Below, in pieces: positions 48,021 through 62,329 of a DNA stretch of 64,000 bases. The stretch comes from Oasisia sp. SBJ-2009 (lineage: Eukaryota > Annelida > Polychaeta > Sabellida > Siboglinidae): positions 44,949,196 to 45,013,195 of the forward strand of contig OZ024865.1 in NCBI GenBank assembly GCA_964017155.1, written 5' to 3'. The translations under genes were made by a program, and so were the position numbers. Each line of letters opens with the position of its first letter. Position 1 is the stretch's first letter. A model generated the notes under the pieces. The model saw only the letters and a list, made by a program, of their open reading frames with translations, was not told the DNA's origin and searched no databases.

Positions 48021-48220
48021 GCTGTGTAGCGTAGCGGATAGAACTTCTGATTCTCAATCGAGAGTTTTGCTGATTGAATCCTATTGCTGGTGGCGTTACG
48101 AAGTTTGGATAATTGCGTTCATTCAATGTTGCTTTAGTTCATCCTACAGAACGAGGTACTACAATGTTGGATATAATCAATTCAGTAGTAGCAGAGTAGC
48201 TGAATAATTTCCAAATAGAA
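48021..48220 (+). mobile_element. tRNA-derived SINE copy
   Basis: The head GTGTAGCGTAGCGGATAGAA has an anticodon-arm-like CTGATTCTCAATCGAGAG and a B-box-like TGATTGAATCC. The body is GCGTTCATTCAATGTTGC and the tail GCAGAGTAGCTGAATAATTTCC. Confidence 0.75.
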
Positions 48221-48928
48221 TTAACAGACGCGCCAGAGATGACGAAGCTTTGCACGGTCCGAATTACACTATACGGTGTTACCTGAAATGTTCCTTTAAC
48301 ACCTCACGTTATAAAGAAAGAAGATGTGATGCAAAGATAAAACACATGCACCGTGTTGAACTTAACGTTACGGCTTCGACGGAGTTGACAACCCAATTAA
48401 ACTGTCATAAATCATATCGTAATGTATCCAATCTCTAAAATGTAATTTGCCCAGTTCAAAACTTGTTTAAATAAAAATAGGTCAGCACTTGTACGTTTAA
48501 AACACACCATTATATATATATATATATATACACTGTGCGTGCGGATAAACTCAAGTGAGTCCGTAATTACGACCTTATTGCGCTTCGTATGACCCAACGA
48601 CCCTGTATGATTAGGTTCAAGAAGAGACTCGTTGCAGCGGTGACGCCTAATGTTATATAGCTTACCTAGATCCTCATAACCTCGCCAGTGAAAGACAGGT
48701 CTGGTTATTGCACTATTGTGTGTGTGGGTTATCACCGATTTTAGATAGCGCAAAGTGTGTTTAACCGATGCTATCATCTCATAACTATTACATGCCCCAG
48801 GCTATTTCGTTTCCCCCTCTTTACAAAATGTTCCCAGCGCCATGCTGCGTATGGTACCCGTGAAAGTGTTCACAATACCGGCCGAAGGGTTTTTGTGGTG
48901 TTTCATGGGTCCAGCCTTCGTTATCATG

Positions 48929-48953
48929 CACGCACGCACACATGCCAACACAC

Positions 48954-49013
<60 letters not shown>

Positions 49014-49057
49014 TATATTAATATAATGTGTGCGCATGTTGGCATGTGTGCGTGCGT
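48929..49057. repeat. Inverted repeat around a TA microsatellite
   Basis: CACGCACGCACACATGCCAACA at 48929 (within the arm) is repeated in inverted orientation ending at 49057, on either side of a TA run, with a 6-nt indel in the arms. A natural cruciform/hairpin candidate. Confidence 0.8.
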
Positions 49058-49067
49058 GATTGCGAAT

Positions 49068-49117
<50 letters not shown>

Positions 49118-49136
49118 TTGCATAGATATATATATT

Positions 49137-49215
<79 letters not shown>

Positions 49216-49583
49216 GCATATATACATGCAAATAGACATACATACATACATACGTACATACATACGTACGTACGTACGTACGTACGTACGTATATACATA
49301 CACACATACATACATACATACATACATACATACATACATACATACATACATACATACATACATACATACATACATGCATGCATGCATACATACATACATA
49401 CATACATACATACATACATACATACATACATACATACATACATACATACATACATACATACATACATACATACATACATACATACATACATACATACATA
49501 CATACATACATACATACATACATACATACATACATACATACATACATACATACATACATACATACATACATACATACATACAT
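48955..49583. repeat. Compound TA and TACA/TACG microsatellite
   Basis: Successive TA runs (48955-49210) broken by short spacers pass into TACG (about 49262-49290) and TACA units (49300-49582), with one TGCA cluster near 49376. Long ORFs are artefacts. Confidence 0.97.
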
Positions 49584-50412
49584 GTATCTCTCTCTCTTCC
49601 TGTATGTTTCAGAGGTTTGTAATTTTTTATCTGAGCGTGCGCGCGTATTTCGTGTGCTGCTTCGCTCAGTACCCCGTCAACCCCATTTATGCTACTGCAT
49701 GGATTACAAATGTTCCTTTTTGTATAAAGTAAACCAATTATTGTGTTGAGTGGGACTGGGTAATCACTTTTATATATCCACAGTGATTGCCACTGTGCAC
49801 AGACAACATTCAAGGACTGTCACTTCCTTTTCTCAGACATTTACGTAATTATTTAAGATAGACAGGTATGTACCAATTACTATAATAAATGTACAATTAT
49901 TTTCAGCAAATTATTGATAACAAATCATTGGTTGGTGCTGATGCATAATATTTCCCGTGGGTTTTCTGTGCACACCCTTGGCTCTCAAGGATAACTCGCT
50001 AAAACAGAAACAACACGAGAAGCGACAATAACATATGGCTCTGAGTGTTTTGCTAGCGACATCTTTTGAGGACACTCACGAGCGAACTAATCGTCACTTC
50101 TCTGACAGCCTGACCCGAGACACTGACTGGCGCAACTGTTACATTGTTTACGGGCGTAGCCAGGTACGTAAATCATGTCACACGCCACTAATAATGTGCA
50201 CCGAAGCGTCGCTCAAACACGTAGCAACAGATGTCCGTGTCTTGAACGCGCCGTCCTTTGGTCAATGGGCACAGGCGGCCTTGGGCAGGGGTATATCTGT
50301 GTACTACTGATTACAGTGATATGGTTTGGAGAAGCATGTTACAATGTGTATTTTGCAGAACGTTCATTTAGCAAAGACTAGGCAGTATGTGGTAGAGGAG
50401 AGAGACGGAGGC
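49584..50412. other. Unique sequence before the G-rich array
   Basis: No supported gene. ORFs at 50035-50381 have no recognisable motif. Confidence 0.35.
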
Positions 50413-52394
<1,982 letters not shown>

Positions 52395-52610
52395 GGTTGC
52401 CGTGGTCGAAGCGGACCAGACGCACCGTGACTAGAGCTTCGGACTCTCGACTTAAAGATCCCAGGTTTAATTCTTGTGCTCAGGGTCGGACCATGGGTAA
52501 GTTCGTTCACTCTACATTGCCCTAATTCATTCAGCTGTGTGCTGGCTATTTGTGTACGAATAGTTTTCGCGCATTACTTGCAGCATGGCTGGATGCTTCC
52601 TATAACCCTA
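52395..52610 (+). mobile_element. tRNA-derived SINE copy
   Basis: The head includes CTAGAGCTTCGGACTCTCGA and a B-box-like CCAGGTTTAATTC. The body is GGTAAGTTCGTTCACTCTAC and the tail GCGCATTACTTGCAGCATGG then GGATGCTTCCTATAA. Confidence 0.75.
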
Positions 52611-54870
52611 AGGCGAGAGCCTGAACCATGAATTAATTATGTGTTGAGTTGATTTTACTTGTCATGATCAGTAATGAGTAGAGTTAGGCAGTTGGCGTAT
52701 TCATCGCACTAATTAACCGTTTCGTTTGCCAAGTCACAGTTAGACCTTTACATACAACACGTATAACATATTTTATGTTAGAACTTTGAATTCTCGAACG
52801 TTTTGTTTACTCCATGTTGTCTGAGTTAACAAATATTCGTGGAATTTTACTGAACGAATTAGTTTCGCGTAGTAATTGCAACTTCTCATATGTATCAAAT
52901 GCATTCATTTTTTCAAATAAAATTGTTTTCAGTGTTCCTGCATATGGACAGTTTAATGGTGTAAGAATCTACGTTCACTTTATATGTTTTCATATTAAAT
53001 CACAACACTAGTTGTGCCTTATCCTGCCACAGTTAACTGTCTGTCATTTACAGAAAACCAAAATCACCATAGCCTCGGTTACCCAGGCTCTGCGAGGTGG
53101 CAGCACGGTTTTACTCTTCACATCCGCCTGGCAGTCAGTCTAATGCTCTGCCAATGTTGCCACCAGGGCGGCCTTACCCCAAACTAGGGTAGATACGCAG
53201 ATTGGCTCTCAGGCCAGCTATAAAATTAAACTAAAATATGAGTATGCTTTTATAAGATACTGCTATACTATTAAAAGTGTTCAACATCAAACTTATATTA
53301 GCACATAAATAAACAGACATACAACATTTTGGTTGTTTATGAAGCAGGAACTATGGCAGTATTGAGGTGGCAGCACTTTTTTGGCCCCTTGTGGATAACA
53401 CTCGAAAGGCAGCTAAGTCACCATAGAGACTGTCTTCTCGGCGAAGTACGTAGCCGAGCGAGAGTTGGTTAAGCGAGACTAATACAACCTGTATTCTTTG
53501 AACAAACAGCATGTCCACACACAGTGGCGTACACTGTGTTCATTCACACTGAGCGTGAACGCCCACGACGATCAGACGTCGCGAGGAACGTAAAGCGTAG
53601 AGAGTATTAGATTTCTTCAAGGCGTATTTATTTAACCCCATATGCATATTCTTTGTGACGCTGTCTGGCTGATGACAGTTTGATTGGTGTCAATTGCCAA
53701 CGCACCAGCTGGGGGTTGCGTGACGTGCGGGGGAGGGTGAATGTAGCCCGATTTGAAGGCCATAGCTGGTTTGATTCTGATCAGACTTAAGCGCGGGAAA
53801 GGGGTAGCTGACCGCGGGTGATTTCGCTGGGTCATCTGGGTGTGTAGAACCGTATGTCTGCCCCATAGTAAATACAAAAGTAAATACAACGCCACGACAG
53901 CGCGTCTGCTAAAATAGTTCAACGGCACCCCCCATGCATTCGACTCCCGGTGTCTCATTAGTAGAGACAAGAGAGTAGCTGAAATTATGGCACCGCGGTA
54001 GCTGATAATTGTCAACAGCACTCTTTGTTTCCCGATTTATCGAGACAAAGAAAATGGAATGGAACTGAAACTCCGATTCCCAACCGTAATGGTAATTTCG
54101 ACCCCGCGTTAACGCGACCTGAATCTTCGTTCCTCTACGACGCAACATTTTTAAAAGTCCAATCATCGTGAAAATGTTGATCTAACAATTGCAGAGTACA
54201 CATTTTGAATATGCATCATCCTGTACAGCGATACTGTGTTTAGAACTACCCTGGTCAATATACCCGAAGTCTCCGGTCTATTTTATTTTTACATAAATTC
54301 ACGTTAATGGATAAGTACCTCTATTAGCGAAACGTAAATTTATATTATAAATTAATGCCACCTTATACCATCGAAACAAATTCATTGTGTACACTACAAT
54401 ATGTGTCAACCAAACTGGCATTTTGCTAACAACATTGTATAACACAAGCAACTCCGACTCGAATATGAGAATTTGTTTAAAAATTTACTTTTAATGACGC
54501 GTCGATTTATATATATATTCACATTAACTTATCGATGTGTCGAATATCCCGAAATCGTCATCCTGGGTAACATAACATGGAACTATCGGCCATTTAAGCT
54601 CCTAAAAACAAGGTCCTTACCCTGTACCTCTGTGTAACTCTGTGCCACCATACACACACTGCCGCCAGTGTTTGCCGGGTGGGGCGATGCCACTCCTGAG
54701 TGTTTGCATCTATTAACCGTGATATTTAAGTATGATGTATGTGTCTCGCATGACCCCGACCTAGAGGTCGATGTTCAGCATTCGGCAACGAGTATGAGAG
54801 CGAGATTTATGACCGTCTGTCATATGCGATACTACGGTCATGCCACAGCGAGATGTTCCATATTTGAATA
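52611..54870. other. Intergenic, no gene seen
   Basis: No gene. A minus-strand AATAAA (TTTATT near 54280) could serve the gene at 55657-58293. Confidence 0.35.
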
Positions 54871-55235
54871 TGTGGTCACGGTTGAGTGATTTCATCGAGG
54901 ACATGGTTAAAGATGACGTCGCGTCCACGCAGATGTTCACGGTTGAATGATCTCGGGAACGTGGTTGTAAACGGCACGATGTTTTGCAAGTGGTCACGGT
55001 TGAGTTATCTAGCGATCGTGGCTTTGTATGGTGTTCGTTCCAAGCAGATGGTCACGCTTGAATTCCTCGAGAACATGGTTGAAAACGGCATAGTGTTGTG
55101 ATGATGTTGAGCGATCTCGAGAACATCGTCGTTCACGACGCTACAGCAAATGGTCACGGTTGAGTTACGCGGAGAACATGGCCGCATACGGCGTCACGTC
55201 AGTGCAGTTGGTCACGGTTGCGTTCTCGTGAGAAC
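54871..55235. repeat. Minisatellite, unit 58-61 bp, about six diverged copies
   Basis: GGTCACGGTTGAGT-like starts recur at 54874, 54934, 54992, 55050, 55152 and 55210, with one weaker copy near 55102. Each is followed by TCTCGxGAACATGGTTG-like sequence and a GGCxxxGT block. Lies about 0.4 kb beyond the stop of the minus-strand gene, so possibly in its 3' UTR. Confidence 0.85.
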
Positions 55236-55656
55236 ATGGCTATAGACACAAGTGCATCGTTATTTGAGCGAAGAGCACACTGCAGCCACGCACACTATGA
55301 CGACGAGTCCAGTCATAATGCACGAGTCAGCTCTTGCGTATACGGCCGTGTACCAAGTCCCTTTCGACATGCAAAACGGAGTATAATACAGTCACCTCGT
55401 AGTTTAGGTCACCTCGTTAATAAGGTTACCTTTTCCCAATCCAAATGTGACCGCAATAGCGAGATTCGTGTACAGACCAGGTAGAATATCATTCAGGTGA
55501 CACCAGACTCGCGACATCATCGAGCGCGTCGCGTCAATCGGACCACCCACTTAGTGGTCAGATGACAATTAGGGCAATTTCCCCTCCTTCCTTGACACAT
55601 ACTCCAGGGAGTCGACCCGGGGTCACCGCCCCCCGTCAGTCACGTGTCCACGCGGG

Positions 55657-56221
55657 TCACATTTCCATATCTTCGTCCGAAGACAGATAACCGTTATCGA
55701 TGTGTCCATTCGCGCGAAATGACCCGTTGGTGACCCCGACTGAGGGCGGCGGCCACGTGCGCTGACCATTGCAACTGGACCTACTCCGGCCACCCCCCAC
55801 GACGAGCTTAATCCGATAATGTTCGCTGATTTCGACGGTGTTCTTCGCGTTCTTGTAGTTCATGTTCTCGTCCGTATCTCCATCGCTTGACCGCAGCCGG
55901 TCGCAGGAAGTGACGTCATTCGATACGATGACGTCATTTCCGTTGATCCGATTGCACGGATCGGAATCTGGCGCCGGCGAGAAGACGTCCGATTCGCCGT
56001 CTGACGTCACAGCCTCGCTTTCACTGTATCCCGACACGCGGTGCGTCAGCGACGAACTGAAGGATCTAGGACGCATCTCCACGGATGTCTTGAACCACTT
56101 CTGTTGGCCATCGACGTTGTAGTCGAGAAACGACACGAAAGTGTGGACCGCTGTCTTCGGTAGCACGTAGCAAGTCTCGCGATAGTTGACGGGTTTCACG
56201 CGGAACTCTAAGTGCGACGTG
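55657..56221 (-). CDS. Unknown gene, exon B and stop
   Basis: Acceptor with pyrimidine tract (tgtttcttttacgtccgcag). Encodes TSHLEFRVKPV to the acidic C-terminus. Contains three TGACGTCA octamers at 55911, 55929 and 56002. Confidence 0.75.
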
Positions 56222-56515
56222 CTGCGGACGTAAAAGAAACAATGCAATTAGGTAGACAATACACCTGTATATGTAGTCTAGGTGATAACAACATAGGGCT
56301 ACCGTCAATATAATGGATTCCCAGCGGCTATTGCCGAAATGCAGAGGATGTAAATAACATAAAAATCATATACAATCTCAAATTCCATTTTCAGAAGCCA
56401 CGTTTCATTTTGTTAATATATATGGTTTTATATAGAACAAATGTATCGTTAGTGTAAGAAATGAAATGTATATATACGCATAGCGAGCACGCATAACGAT
56501 CCGACGCTAGCGCGC

Positions 56516-56603
<88 letters not shown>

Positions 56604-57535
56604 TCACACAATCAGATTCCACTGACAAATGTTTCCTCGGATTTTTATGGAACGTTAATACACCGCGGTCTATCTACTCTACGCATGAATGGTATGCGAG
56701 CGAAACGGGCTGAAAGTCACACAATACCATGTTATCCTTTACGGCGTAATCGGATGGTTTGATTCAAGACAACTGTAGACCAAAACATCAGCGTGGGGAC
56801 AACTAAACGTACATACACAATACGACACACACTGTGCACTATATATTACTAGACCTTATGCATGACTTTGACAATACCACCCGATATAGAATTCATATCG
56901 CAAGAAGGAATTAGGTGTCCTCATGTAACTGCATTATACAAATTCCTATTACCGAGTAGCGCTCTTCAACAAATCGGCTTATCTCACTGCTTATCTTTAT
57001 TCATATCGCATACGCCACGTCATGTTCTGACGAAACATACTACGCACAGTCAAAGTCGTATCTATTATACTCTCCAAACTATCCTCTATACTGCGTATGT
57101 TTAAAGTGTAAGAAATGTATCATTGTACTTCTGTGCAATTAGGTGTATTCTAACGGCTGCATTCAAGAACGACAGTTATGGTCGGAGACTTCTTCTGTGT
57201 GTGAGTTATTACGCCGTGCTCAACAGAGCTAGATGCGAAATGTTATGAATGGGATTCGTTGAACTGTAGGAAGACTGACGCCATATTATAGGCTCTACAA
57301 TGCGTTTTTCGGTAATAAAATAGGCACACCCGCTACAGTACAGTGTAATAGGCAGGCCGTTCTTTGTGTGCTATTTATGCAGGTGTTCAGCAAGAAACGT
57401 ACCTGAAAGTTGTAGGTAACCACAAAGGCGTGGTGATTACTAATGCGGTAGGTTTGTTAACCACTTGGCGGATATTTATAATGATTAGTCGGACACATGT
57501 GACTGTTCTACACGTGGTGGTGGTGGGTGGTGCTT

Positions 57536-57583
<48 letters not shown>

Positions 57584-57607
57584 CGTGCGTGCATGCGTGC
57601 GTGCGTC

Positions 57608-57700
<93 letters not shown>

Positions 57701-57701
57701 T

Positions 57702-57799
<98 letters not shown>

Positions 57800-58293
57800 T
57801 GTGGTGTGTGTGTGGTGTATGTAGGCCAGTATGCGTTCAAGTGCTAACGTGTATGTATGTATCTGTGTATGTGCGAGCGTTGATAATTATGTGTAGTTGA
57901 TGTATGACTACACGAACGTCAACGTCACATGTCTATACATCGCGGCTACCATTAATTAACGTAAGATTATCTAAATAACAAACCCAACAAATAAGCATCA
58001 CCCATCTCTTGGACAACACCACCATCACAGACGCTCTCCCAACACCACACATCACGAACACTGGTCCTTAACCAAACACACCGTCAGTTCCCTCACCTGC
58101 GATATCGTTTGCGGGAACAATCCTTGTAGCACACGATCGTGTCGCGAAAGGTGGTCGGACTGAGCCTCTGCTCGAGCCGTACGCACGACTTGCTCCTCCG
58201 TGGTGTCTCCAGATCGCAGTAGCTCACGTACGACTGCTCCTGGACACTATCCGATCGCACGGACACACACTCCGAGTAACTTACAGGAATCAT
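55657..58293 (-). CDS. Two-exon gene of unknown function (253 aa)
   Basis: Exon A 58293-58097 and exon B 56221-55657. The donor gtgagg and acceptor tttacgtccgcag join in phase 2 (AG+C = Ser) to give RKRYRSTSHLEFRVKP. The ATG at 58293 is the first after an in-frame TAA at about 58340, with G at -3. The first 65 residues are rich in Ser, Tyr, Cys and Arg. The middle (LEFRVKPVNYRETCYVLPK, HTFVSFLDYNVDGQQKWF) looks like a compact folded segment. The rest is a low-complexity Ser/Asp/Asn-rich tail ending in the acidic YLSSDEDMEM. No signal peptide or membrane segment. I do not recognise the family. The two exons are GC-richer than the flanks and splice cleanly, which supports a real gene. The 1.9-kb intron contains GT and ACGC microsatellites. 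Confidence 0.75.
56513..56601. repeat. ACGC / CA microsatellite (intron of unknown gene)
   Basis: CGCA units pass into CA units, direct observation. Confidence 0.95.
57538..57825. repeat. GT microsatellite cluster (intron of unknown gene)
   Basis: Four GT runs separated by GTGC, TTT and GGTGT interruptions. ORFs across it are artefacts. Confidence 0.97.
58097..58293 (-). CDS. Unknown gene, exon A
   Basis: Encodes MIPVSYSECVSVRSD through CYKDCSRKRYR. Consensus donor gtgagg after 58097. Confidence 0.7.
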
Positions 58294-58800
58294 CGCTCGC
58301 TGCTTATCGAGAACGCGTCCAACTCCACACAGCTGCTTCGCTTATCGTCGCTCGCCCTGTCGCGGTGGCTGAATGGCGCGCTTGGCACACACACTGGCGC
58401 GTAATGACGGCACACCGGCGTATTGAGGCAGCTAGCGACCACGGACGGAACGGAACGGAACGGAACACGCACAACAAGAAGCGTTGGCGGTGTGTGCGGT
58501 GGCGTCCGTTGCGGTTACGACTCGCGGATCAACGCATGAATGAAGCGGCTTTGAACCGCTGTGACCTGCTCCGACGAAAAGGCAAAGCCCGCGCTGTCGC
58601 CGGTACAAACTCCTGTGGGATCGAGACGACGCCGCGATAATTCCCCGCCCCGGGCCACGGCTGTCATCGCGGCGTCATTAATCACACTGACAGGCGACAA
58701 CATACCCGTAGGAGGGGGTAGGACCCACGCATGACGTGTCCGGTTTCATACGTGGACGTTTAGATAGTCTCCAGCTGGGGTGAGATGTATGGACATTCTT
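58294..58800 (-). promoter_or_regulatory. GC-rich upstream region of the unknown minus-strand gene
   Basis: CpG-rich compared with the surroundings and non-coding by my reading. Includes a short GGAAC x4 run at about 58446-58465. Likely 5' UTR and promoter of the gene starting at 58293; this is inferred from position only. Confidence 0.4.
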
Positions 58801-59000
58801 NNNNNNNNNNNNNNNNNNNNNNNNNNNNNNNNNNNNNNNNNNNNNNNNNNNNNNNNNNNNNNNNNNNNNNNNNNNNNNNNNNNNNNNNNNNNNNNNNNNN
58901 NNNNNNNNNNNNNNNNNNNNNNNNNNNNNNNNNNNNNNNNNNNNNNNNNNNNNNNNNNNNNNNNNNNNNNNNNNNNNNNNNNNNNNNNNNNNNNNNNNNN
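58801..59000. other. Assembly gap, 200 N
   Basis: Exactly 200 undetermined bases, probably a gap of fixed nominal size. Confidence 1.
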
Positions 59001-60297
59001 CGAGCGATCTGTGAGCCACGTCATTGCGGGGCAGGTAGAGGCAGTTGTGACAAATTATGCGGGGCGGAACGGGCGGCAGAACGAGTGTTTTAATACTAGG
59101 TGGGGACTGCGGGTGAAACTATATTGTTGCTGGGCGGTGAGGGTTCTAGATGTTACCATATTGTTGTACTATACTAAACGTAATTCAGCCAGGATAATGA
59201 AGTCAAATGAGTTACAATCACTTTTACATTTCTCCTGTAAAGGAATTCTATCTTCTGTCAATCATTTTGCGATCTCACAAAATGTATTATTGCTTAAAAC
59301 AGTATTATCGCAACTTGCTCACAGTCTGTTACAAAATGCATGATAAACCGTTTTGAAGGATGGAACCGAAACTATCAGCAGCTGTCGATATGTGGACTTT
59401 GCGATGAATAGATTATAGTAACTTCCTCGAAGTACTAATATTTAGCAAAGGTTCATTAAACGTGCTATTGACCTCCTACAAAGCAACCACAGCATTACCT
59501 GAGGGAGATCGTCTGAAAAAAACCAGCATATCCATTGTATATGGCGGGGTAAATAGAAATGGATTTAATACGTGTTCTTCGACGATACATGAAACATCAA
59601 ACAAATTAGTTAGTGGCAGCGGCAACTACTGCATGTATGGTTTGTGATTCACTTGAATGAAGTTCTCTTATTCTAAAAAACAGCAACAAAAACAGTCGTG
59701 TGTCAACTTCGTGGTGTGTCGTGATTTAACCTTTTTCACGTCGGCGTCACTCCGCAGAAGAGCAGCGTAATGTTTGCAAGTCACCCAAAGGGCCATTTTA
59801 TCACAAACCAACATACAACAAAAAACAGTGCAGGCTGGTCAGACAAAGTTAAACTCAACAAAAACATGTAAACCCAAGCATTGTAGTTAACGGAACAACG
59901 AGAGTGTTGCATGTTTGAATGTGTTTAACTGTTTTTGTTTGTTTCGCCTAACATTTCTAACGTTCGTGTGTTGGTAGTTTGCCCTCATAAACCTTTGGTT
60001 GGTTTATGATACATTGCATCGTTACCCGACTTGCTAATGCAGGGAAGCACCCATAGAGTGGTCTGTTTCCACACAATTTGAAGAATAAAAAGTAAAGCTC
60101 CGACATATATGCAAGCATCGCATTCACATATACATAAATTCAGACTACACGTCGTGGAACCAAATATGATGCATTCAGACAGCTCGTTCTCACGCAAAAC
60201 ATTCACATATATTATATACAGACAACCCACTGTCGAACACAACTACACACGTTCATATAATACGCTCGCTCACACAACTCTTACCTTCGGCTGCACA
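59001..60297. other. Intergenic, no gene seen
   Basis: AT-rich; no supported feature. Confidence 0.35.
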
Positions 60298-60299
60298 TA

Positions 60300-62100
60300 G
60301 GGGAAGTAGGGGCATGTCCGAACACATAAGATGAAACACGCCGTAGATAATGCATTGTGTGGTCGCTAAGAGGATGATATTTAGCATTCAGAATGAGCAA
60401 TCATATTACTTCGTTGTTAGTTAGTTAGTTAGAAATCGCATATCCCATCAGATATTTACATATTTAGGCATATATAGAGGCATACATTTGTGCGGACATG
60501 CACTTAAGGTACGGGGCGTGCGATTATGCCACAGTAATGGCAAAGCAACAGTTGGTCTCACAGAGCTGACTATTAACTGCAACACTAATATGTTTTTGTA
60601 TGTGTAGGCTACATGCACGTGAATTACTTTAAGAGAAACTTACAAGAAACACCAGAGAACACAAATCAACGGTTTCAAATGTTCATATGTAAGTCCACGT
60701 CATTTGCTATCTTGGTTTCTTTTGTCTGTGAGCAATGATCAATTAAGCTTTATTTATTTAACGGACGTAATGATACACAACATGATAAATGTGAGGCCAA
60801 TACGATATAGCCTATTGCACATTGATGAAGCATTGAATGATATAAAATAAAAGTGTGATAATATTAACTAATCGTATAATAATCATCATATATTATCTCA
60901 CAGCAAAGTTGTCTATAATATTTGTGGTAAGCTTCAGCAATGCGATGATATATTTTGCCATAACTTCTGTCTTTCTATGAAATAAGTAAATGCATGTGAT
61001 GGCCATCTTACTAAAATGCGAAGTATTGTAATGTCCTCAATAAACTATCAGATTCAATGAAGTATGAAACCAACCAACTTATCTACAAAGCATATGACAA
61101 CAAGAAGAGAAGAATATTCCATGAAACGTGTCACTTACCGGGCAGACAACGCCTTCAGCTGTGTCCTGTGGTGCAACACACACGGGAGTCAGAGGACTCA
61201 TCACAAACATTACACATCAAGGTATTCACACAATTGTATTATTTTGTTCTTTGTAATGTCAACCTCCATGTTGTCTTAAACGATGCATCGACGTTTAGTA
61301 ATAGACAATTGTGATCAGTCATCCGAAACCCATCTACCTAAAACACATATCTTATCAAGCATTCCACTCCATATGCCCAATGATGTAAAACATGTCATTC
61401 GTAAAACACACATTTACATGTTACATGTGTGTAGCCGGATTAATAGTTATATCGTTCATGGACTAACGTATACGGGCAAAGTTCTATATTATAGATTATA
61501 CATCATTTGTCATGTTTTTGAAAAGTTAAGCTTCATTTATTTAATGAATCTAATGATACACAACATGGACAATGTGAGGCCAACACGATATAGCCTATCG
61601 CACATTGATGAAGCAATGAAAATATATAAAAGTATGATAACTTAAAAAGTATATATTATACTATCTCACATCAACGTTTCCTATAATATTTGTGGTAAGC
61701 AACTGAAGTATCTAAATATGTATCTAAGTAGACTATATAATATTATAGGCACCGATGCATGAAATACGTCTGCACGGCGGGTGGGGCATGACCGCACAGG
61801 CCTGTGCCAACATGCCCCAAGCATCCAGCTCGTGAACAATTCTGAATTGCGCGAAAATGCTGCTTATGGAAGTGTCCTTTATTTCCCACATCATAAAATA
61901 TCAAAATGCAATTTGGATTTATGAAAGAAAATGTATATGCATGTCTTACAGTTTATGTAATACACATAGCAGCATATGAGTAAAATTACATCATGTTTTA
62001 CGAATATAAAATGTTAAGGGTTAGACGATGCTGCTTAGCATGATTCCACTATCCAGATATTACGCGATGCCTCACAGTGCGGACATGCCCCTACTTCCCC
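60300..62100. mobile_element. 1.8-kb TA-flanked TIR element with internal duplication
   Basis: The left end GGGGAAGTAGGGGCATGTCC (60300) is repeated exactly, inverted, at the right end (to 62100), with 21 matching bases plus partial extension. TA on both sides (60298-60299, 62101-62102) fits a Tc1/mariner-type or other TA-targeting element. Inside, about 200 bp at 60743-60945 is repeated at 61521-61705 (shared GATACACAACATG, CGATATAGCCTAT, CACATTGATGAAGCA, CTATAATATTTGTGGTAAGC). A palindromic GGGGCATGxCCGCACAGG is near 61787. No transposase ORF. Confidence 0.85.
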
Positions 62101-62329
62101 TATCTGCAGCGTATTTTATGAACACAACGTGACACACTAGTTTTCATCGAAATAAAACTGCAGGTGTAATTTAAATGTGTACGCACTCATTGACGAAAGC
62201 TTTAAACATAGTATCGGTTTTGTCACCTTCTAGAACCGATGTATGCAGGTGCTCTGCATACATTAAATTATATGTCCGTATAGATATGTCAATATGTGTC
62301 GACATTAAATTATACTTGATGAATATGCA

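Noticed and set aside
48821..49813. 330-codon ORF rich in MYVC and IYIY
   Set aside because: Produced by TACA and TA microsatellites.
53075..53175. Minus-strand tRNA-like text (GGCAGAGCATTAGACTG)
   Set aside because: Resembles a D-arm to anticodon stretch, but I could not find a matching B box or acceptor stem, so neither tRNA gene nor SINE can be supported.
58678..59343. ORFs running through the N gap
   Set aside because: They consist largely of undetermined residues.
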